NCBI RefSeq assembly: GCF_002954775.1
Contig: NZ_PJME01000009.1
Span: 175,115-239,114 of the forward strand
Reading direction: 5' to 3'
Length of the DNA: 64,000 nucleotides
DNA from: Streptomyces geranii
GTDB taxonomy: Bacteria > Actinomycetota > Actinomycetes > Streptomycetales > Streptomycetaceae
Positions 59,795-64,000 of this stretch are shown here, one piece after another. The position numbers were made by a program, and so were the translations under genes. The notes under the pieces were generated by a model. That model saw nothing but the letters and a program-made list of their open reading frames with translations. It ran no database searches and was not told where the DNA came from. Position 1 is the stretch's first letter, and each line of letters opens with the position of its first letter.

Positions 59795-60760
59795 ATGAAG
59801 GGCACTGTGGGAGAGCTGGGGGAGTTCGGGCTCATCAGGGAGCTGACCTCCCGGCTCACCACCACCCCGGCGGTCCGGGTCGGCCCCGGCGACGACGCCG
59901 CCGTGGTCGCCGCGCCCGACCGCAGGGTCGTGGCGAGCACCGACATCCTCCTGGAGGGGCGGCACTTCCGCCGCGACTGGTCCACCGCGTACGACGTCGG
60001 CCGCAAGGCAGCCGCCCAGAACCTCGCGGACATCGCCGCCATGGGCGCCGTACCGACCGCGCTGCTCCTCGGCCTGGTCGTCCCCGCCGAACTCCCGGTC
60101 ACCTGGCCCACCGAACTGATGGACGGTCTGCGCGACGAGTGCCAGGTCGCGGGCGCGGCCGTGGTGGGCGGTGATGTCGTACGAGGGGACACGATCATGG
60201 TCTCCATCACCGCGCTCGGCGATCTGCGCAACCATGAGCCGGTCATCCGGGGCGGCGCCCGGCCCGGTGACGTCGTCGCCGTGACCGGCTGGCTCGGCTG
60301 GTCGGCGGCCGGGTACGCGGTGCTGTCGCGCGGTTTCCGCTCGCCGCGTGCCTTCGTCGAGGCGCACCGGCGCCCCGAGCCGCCGTACCACGCGGGTCCG
60401 GCGGCGGCCGGGCTCGGCGCGACCGCGATGTGCGACGTGAGCGACGGGCTGATCGCCGACCTCGGGCACATCGCGGAGGCCAGCAAGGTCAGGATCGACA
60501 TCCGCTCGGGCGCGATCGACATCCCCACCCAGATGAACGACATCGGGCAGGCCGTCGGCGTCGACCCGATGCAGTGGGTGCTCACCGGCGGCGAGGACCA
60601 CGCGATCGTGGCGACCTTCCCGCCGGACGTGAAGCTGCCCGCCCGCTGGAAGGTGATCGGCGAGGTCCTCAACCCCTCCGCGCTGCCCCAGGTGACGGTC
60701 GACGGTGCCCCCTGGACCAGCAAGGGCGGCTGGGACCACTTCGCGGACATCGAGTCGTGA
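59795..60760 (+). CDS. thiL: Thiamine-monophosphate kinase
   Basis: A 321-aa AIR-synthase-like kinase that phosphorylates thiamine phosphate to thiamine pyrophosphate. Motifs: VGPGDDAAVVA, STDILLEGRHFRRDWSTAYD, GRKAAAQNLADIAAMGAVPT, MCDVSDGLIADLGHIA, TGGEDHAIVATF. ATG 59795 chosen; the long open frame upstream is Gly/Thr-rich and not family-like. The 253 bp before it show no TPP riboswitch pattern. Overlaps thiD by 4 bp (GTGA). Confidence 0.96.
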   Translation: MKGTVGELGEFGLIRELTSRLTTTPAVRVGPGDDAAVVAAPDRRVVASTDILLEGRHFRRDWSTAYDVGRKAAAQNLADIAAMGAVPTALLLGLVVPAELPVTWPTELMDGLRDECQVAGAAVVGGDVVRGDTIMVSITALGDLRNHEPVIRGGARPGDVVAVTGWLGWSAAGYAVLSRGFRSPRAFVEAHRRPEPPYHAGPAAAGLGATAMCDVSDGLIADLGHIAEASKVRIDIRSGAIDIPTQMNDIGQAVGVDPMQWVLTGGEDHAIVATFPPDVKLPARWKVIGEVLNPSALPQVTVDGAPWTSKGGWDHFADIES

Positions 60761-61548
60761 GCGCGCCCGCGCGCGTGCTGACGGTCGCGGGCTCCGACTC
60801 CGGCGGCGGCGCCGGGATCCAGGCCGACCTGAAGACGATGCTGGCGTTCGGCGTGCACGGCATGAGCGTCCTCACGGCGGTCACGGCACAGAACTCCCTC
60901 GGTGTGCAGGGTGCTTGGGAGTTGCCGGTGGACGCGGTGCGGGCCCAGTTCCGCAGTGTCGTGGACGACATCGGCGTACAGGCGATCAAGACCGGGATGC
61001 TCGCCTCGGCCGAACTGGTCGAGACGGTCGCCGGGTTGATCGCCGAGACCGGGGTGCCGACGGTCGTCGACCCGGTGGGCGTCTCCAAGCACGGCGACCC
61101 GCTGCTGGCGGCCTCGGCACTGGACTCCGTACGGACTCTCCTGCTGCCCACCGCCACCGTCGCGACGCCGAACCTCGACGAGGTGGCCCAGCTCACGGGC
61201 GTACGGGTCGAGTCGGAGGGCCAGTTGAGGGAGGCCGCGGCGGCTGTGCTGTCGTACGGGCCCAAGTGGGCGCTGATCAAGGGCGGGCACCTGCCCGGCG
61301 AGGCCGTGGACCTGCTCACGGACGGCACCGAGGAGCACTGGCTGCACGCCCCGCGCCACGACAACCGGCATACGCACGGTACGGGTTGCACGCTGGCGTC
61401 GGCGGTCGCGTCGGGGCTGGCGAAGGGGGAGCCGGTGCCGGTGGCGGTGCGGGCGGCGAAGGAGTACGTCACCGGGGCGATCGCGGCCGGGTTCGCGCTG
61501 GGGGGCGGGATCGGGCCGGTGGACCACGGCTGGCGGATGCGGGCCTAG
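60757..61548 (+). CDS. thiD: Hydroxymethylpyrimidine/phosphomethylpyrimidine kinase
   Basis: A 263-aa ribokinase-fold kinase that phosphorylates HMP and HMP-P for thiamine synthesis. VLTVAGSDSGGGAGIQADLK at the N-terminus binds HMP, VTAQNSLGVQG follows, AIKTGMLASAELVETVAGLI is central, and the anion hole HTHGTGCTLASAVASGLAKG is near the end. Coupled to thiL by overlap. Confidence 0.96.
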   Translation: MSAPARVLTVAGSDSGGGAGIQADLKTMLAFGVHGMSVLTAVTAQNSLGVQGAWELPVDAVRAQFRSVVDDIGVQAIKTGMLASAELVETVAGLIAETGVPTVVDPVGVSKHGDPLLAASALDSVRTLLLPTATVATPNLDEVAQLTGVRVESEGQLREAAAAVLSYGPKWALIKGGHLPGEAVDLLTDGTEEHWLHAPRHDNRHTHGTGCTLASAVASGLAKGEPVPVAVRAAKEYVTGAIAAGFALGGGIGPVDHGWRMRA

Positions 61549-61589
61549 CCGTGGCCTTGGAGGGCTTCCCGCGCGCGGGTACGGCAAAA

Positions 61590-61615
61590 AGCCGGTCCAC
61601 CGAGGTGGACCGGCT
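61590..61615. terminator. Bidirectional terminator between thiD and rpmB
   Basis: AGCCGGTCCACC / GGTGGACCGGCT stem around GA; a T5 run follows on the minus strand, matching rpmB. Confidence 0.9.
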
Positions 61616-61655
61616 CTGAGCAGCGAACCAGCAGTGGCCGCGCGCTAGCTGAGCG

Positions 61656-61841
61656 TCAGCGCGAGACCTTGCCAGCCTTGATGCACGAGGTGCAAGCGTT
61701 CACGCGCTTCGGCGTCCCACCGACCACGGTACGTACGCGCTGGATGTTCGGGTTCCAGCGACGGGGTGTACGGCGGTGCGAGTGGGAGATGGCGTTGCCG
61801 AAGCCCGGCCCCTTGCCGCAGACGTCGCAGTTGGCAGCCAC
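61656..61841 (-). CDS. rpmB: 50S ribosomal protein L28
   Basis: A 61-aa L28 with the N-terminal CDVCGKGPGFGNAISHSHRR, RRWNPNIQRVR and the C-terminal Cys pair CTSCIKAGKV, giving a CXXC plus CXXC (zinc-binding, C+) form. GTG start. Streptomyces also carry a zinc-independent paralogue elsewhere, regulated by Zur. Single gene, facing thiD. Confidence 0.97.
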   Translation of the reverse strand: MAANCDVCGKGPGFGNAISHSHRRTPRRWNPNIQRVRTVVGGTPKRVNACTSCIKAGKVSR

Positions 61842-62130
61842 GGGTCACTCCAAAGACTTCAGATGCTCTTACGGGTTGATCCCGGCATGCCGGGATCAAG
61901 ATCGTAGGATCTGAGTGGCGCTGCCAGGGTAGAAGGCCCGATGTGGAAGACCATCTGGGATGGTCGTCTCGATCGGGCAACCGGAGCAGCATACAACGAC
62001 TGCGCCAGTACAACGAAACTACCATGGCTGATCAGGGCCCCGCTCCCGGCCCCGGGTCACCCGCCATTCACCCGTGATCCACCCCGGGGTCTACGCTGCG
62101 TGCCACGTTCAGCAGCTCAAGGAGGCACAG

Positions 62131-63879
62131 GTGCCGCAGGTGCCGCAGACATTCTTCGATGCTCTCGCGGTCCGCACCTGGTGCGGACTCGCGCTGGCCG
62201 CGCTGGGGCGGGCGCGCGAGGAGATCGACGCGATCAATGTCTACCCGGTGGCCGACGGGGACACCGGCACCAACCTGTATCTGACGCTGGAGTCGGCGTG
62301 CGCGGCCGTGGAGGCGGCGTTCGCGGGGCACGAGGCGGCGGGTGCGGGCGCGGGCGCGGGTGGTGTCTCCGGGGTTCCCACGCTGGCCGACGCCGCCCGG
62401 GCCATGGCCCACGGCGCGCTGATAGGGGCGCGCGGCAACTCCGGGACGATCCTGGCGCAGCTGCTGCGGGGCATGGCCCAGGTGCTGGCCGCCGAGGCGG
62501 AGGGCGAGGCGGACGAGGCGGACGGTGACGCGCGGGGTGAGGGTGCTCACGTCGACGGTCCCGGTCTCGGCCTGGCGCTCCGGTCCGCCGCCGACGCCGC
62601 CCGGCTCGCCGTGGCCCACCCGGTCGAGGGCACGGTCCTCACGGTCGCCTCGGCCGCCGCCGACGCCGCGACGGAGGTGGATGCGGAGGGCGACTGCGGG
62701 ACGGTGGCCAGGGCCGCGTACGAGGGTGCCTCGGCCGCGCTGGCCGCGACCCCGGGGCAGCTGGCCGTCCTGGGGCGCGCGGGTGTCGTGGACGCGGGCG
62801 GGCGGGGGCTGGTGACGGTGCTCGGGGCGCTGGTGGAGACGTTCCGGGGGGAGGCGCCCGGGGGTGAGGGCGCGGGGGCGGCACGCGTGCGCGTGCCTGT
62901 CCGGTCCTGCGACGTTCCTGAAGCTCCTGAAGCTCTTGGCGAGGGCGATGCCGCCGGTCCCGCCTTCGAGGTGATCTACCTACTGGAGGCCGAGGACGCG
63001 GCCGTCGACCGGCTCCGCGCGCGGCTCGACGGGCTCGGGGACTCCCTGGTGGTGGTCGGCGGCGACGGTCTCTGGAACATCCATGTCCATGTCGACGACG
63101 CCGGTGCCGCCGTGGAGGCGGGCGTCGAGGCCGGGCGGCCCCACCGGATCCGGATCACGCACTTCGGGGTGGGCGACGTGCACACCGGGGGTGCGGGACG
63201 GCCGCTCCGGGAGCGGGTGCAGCGGGCCGTGGTCGCCGTGGTGCCGGGGGAGGGGCTGGCCGGGCTGTACCGGGAGGCCGGCGCCACGACCGTGCTCGCG
63301 CGGCCCGGCGAGCCCCCCGCGAGCGGGGAGTTGGTCGAGGCGGTACGGCGGGCCCACGCGCGCGAGGTCGTGCTGCTGCCCAATGACGCCGACCTGCGCC
63401 ACACCGCCGCCGCGGCGGCCGAACAGGCCCGCTCGGAGGGCATCCGCGTGGCCCTGATCCCGACCCGGTCCGCGGTCCAGGGCATCGCCGCACTCGCGGT
63501 GCACGAACCGGAACGCCGGTTCGACGAGGACGTCGTCGCGATGACCTCGGCGGCCGGCGCGACCCGCTACGCCGAACTCGCCGTCGCGGAACGCCAGTCC
63601 TGGACGATGGCCGGCATCTGCCAGACCGGCGACGTCCTCGGCCTGATCGACGGCGACGTCGCGGTGATCGGTTCCGACGTCACGGCCACGGCGGTGGCGG
63701 TGATCGACCGCATGCTGCAGGCGGGCGGCGAGATGGTCACCCTCGTCCTAGGGGACGAGGCGCCGGAGGCGATCGCGGGGCAGCTGGAGGCGCGGGTTCG
63801 CGAGGGGTACTTGGCTGTGGACACGGTGGTTTATCGGGGTGGGCGGCAGGGGGCGTTGTTGCTGATCGGGGTGGAGTGA
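62131..63879 (+). CDS. DAK2-domain protein (FakA-like fatty acid kinase component)
   Basis: A 582-aa protein. Residues about 10-200 are a DhaL/DAK2 ATP-binding domain (DAINVYPVADGDTGTNLYLT, GALIGARGNSGTILAQLLRG, DAGGRGLVTVLGALVE); the rest is the DegV-family-linked region (DSLVVVGGDGLWNIHVHVDD, HAREVVLLPNDADLRHTAAA, SWTMAGICQTGDVLGLIDGD). In Firmicutes FakA phosphorylates FakB-bound fatty acids. GTG 62131 has AAGGAGG upstream. An Ala/Gly insert near 85-95 and another near 140 are actinobacterial. In other Streptomyces recG follows; it would lie beyond this window. Confidence 0.9.
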   Translation: MPQVPQTFFDALAVRTWCGLALAALGRAREEIDAINVYPVADGDTGTNLYLTLESACAAVEAAFAGHEAAGAGAGAGGVSGVPTLADAARAMAHGALIGARGNSGTILAQLLRGMAQVLAAEAEGEADEADGDARGEGAHVDGPGLGLALRSAADAARLAVAHPVEGTVLTVASAAADAATEVDAEGDCGTVARAAYEGASAALAATPGQLAVLGRAGVVDAGGRGLVTVLGALVETFRGEAPGGEGAGAARVRVPVRSCDVPEAPEALGEGDAAGPAFEVIYLLEAEDAAVDRLRARLDGLGDSLVVVGGDGLWNIHVHVDDAGAAVEAGVEAGRPHRIRITHFGVGDVHTGGAGRPLRERVQRAVVAVVPGEGLAGLYREAGATTVLARPGEPPASGELVEAVRRAHAREVVLLPNDADLRHTAAAAAEQARSEGIRVALIPTRSAVQGIAALAVHEPERRFDEDVVAMTSAAGATRYAELAVAERQSWTMAGICQTGDVLGLIDGDVAVIGSDVTATAVAVIDRMLQAGGEMVTLVLGDEAPEAIAGQLEARVREGYLAVDTVVYRGGRQGALLLIGVE

Positions 63880-63892
63880 GGGGCGGGAGGCA

Positions 63893-63960
63893 TGGTTTTC
63901 TTCGCCCCCGCCGCCCCTACCCGTTCCCATCCCTGGGGGCTGCCGCCCCCGGACCCCCGC
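63893..63960 (-). repeat. Dispersed intergenic repeat, copy 2 (inverted)
   Basis: Bases 63901-63960 are the reverse complement of 23581-23640 with a single difference. The copy stops being readable at the poly-G tract. Confidence 0.85.
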
Positions 63961-64000
63961 GTTGGGGGGGGGCGCCGGGGGGGGGGGGGGGGGGGGGGGG
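63961..64000. other. Poly-G tract at the window end, probable artefact
   Basis: Thirty-five of 40 bases are G, including an uninterrupted run from 63977 to 64000. It begins exactly where a dispersed repeat should continue. Not a plausible native sequence. Confidence 0.75.

Noticed and set aside
9000..64000. CRISPR array, prophage or insertion sequence
   Set aside because: No regularly spaced repeats, transposase, integrase or phage structural genes were seen; the repeats present are short intergenic elements.

Overview
The window looks like a chromosomal contig from a Streptomyces species. It has very high G+C with third-codon-position bias, many GTG and some TTG starts, tRNA genes without an encoded CCA, and Streptomyces hallmarks: two conservons (cvn), a HupS-type HU with a lysine-rich tail, accB-accE, an NdgR-type regulator divergent from leuCD, and an XRE/DUF397/HATPase locus. 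From recalled family knowledge, the order putA-pruA / leuB / ilvE / cimA / accBE / cvn2-cvn1 / gltX / tRNA-Gln-Glu / ndgR-leuCD / hupS / cofC / gpsA / ddlA / thiL-thiD / rpmB resembles the core region of S. coelicolor around SCO5515-SCO5565. No database comparison was run.

Layout. 0-6.7 kb: the 3' end of a giant RHS/YD-repeat polymorphic toxin (Ca-binding FG-GAP-like repeats, RHS core, HINT pretoxin domain, GH-E type nuclease tip), overlapped by an ankyrin-repeat gene that is probably its immunity protein. 6.7-10.6 kb: PucR-type regulator divergent from the proline catabolic pair. 10.7-16.1 kb: alpha/beta hydrolase, secreted GH97 glycosidase, an AAC(2')-I-like acetyltransferase, a 43-aa protein behind a long leader, and a Tat/lipoprotein purple acid phosphatase. 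16.2-22 kb: branched-chain amino-acid genes leuB, ilvE and cimA; cimA has an attenuator with an Ile-Ile leader peptide. 22-28.6 kb: membrane TPM-like protein, secreted trypsin, GNAT, the DUF397/XRE/HATPase regulatory trio around a perfect 12-bp palindrome, YdeI- and YceI-family proteins.

28.9-30.8 kb: accB-accE carboxylase subunits. 31-41.7 kb: two tandem conservons (A sensor kinase, B roadblock, C DUF742, D small GTPase), apparently an ancient duplication. 42.3-48.7 kb: a 62-aa protein with a repeated motif, FAH hydrolase overlapping gltX, a secreted beta-propeller/FlgD-Ig protein, a HAD phosphatase, and five tRNAs (2 Gln-CUG, 3 Glu-CUC). 48.7-54.4 kb: MerR/DUF4188 pair, ndgR-leuCD, a small protein and hupS. 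54.5-63.9 kb: housekeeping genes (cofC, plsC-like, gpsA, ddlA, DUF3515 lipoprotein, Lrp-RAM protein, thiL-thiD, rpmB, DAK2/FakA-like).

Three amino-acid themes recur: proline degradation, Leu/Ile/Val synthesis spread over four loci with different control signals, and Glu/Gln decoding (gltX plus tRNAs). At least two families of intergenic dispersed repeats occur. The last 40 bases are almost pure G directly after a copy of one repeat, which looks like a contig end with sequencing artefact.
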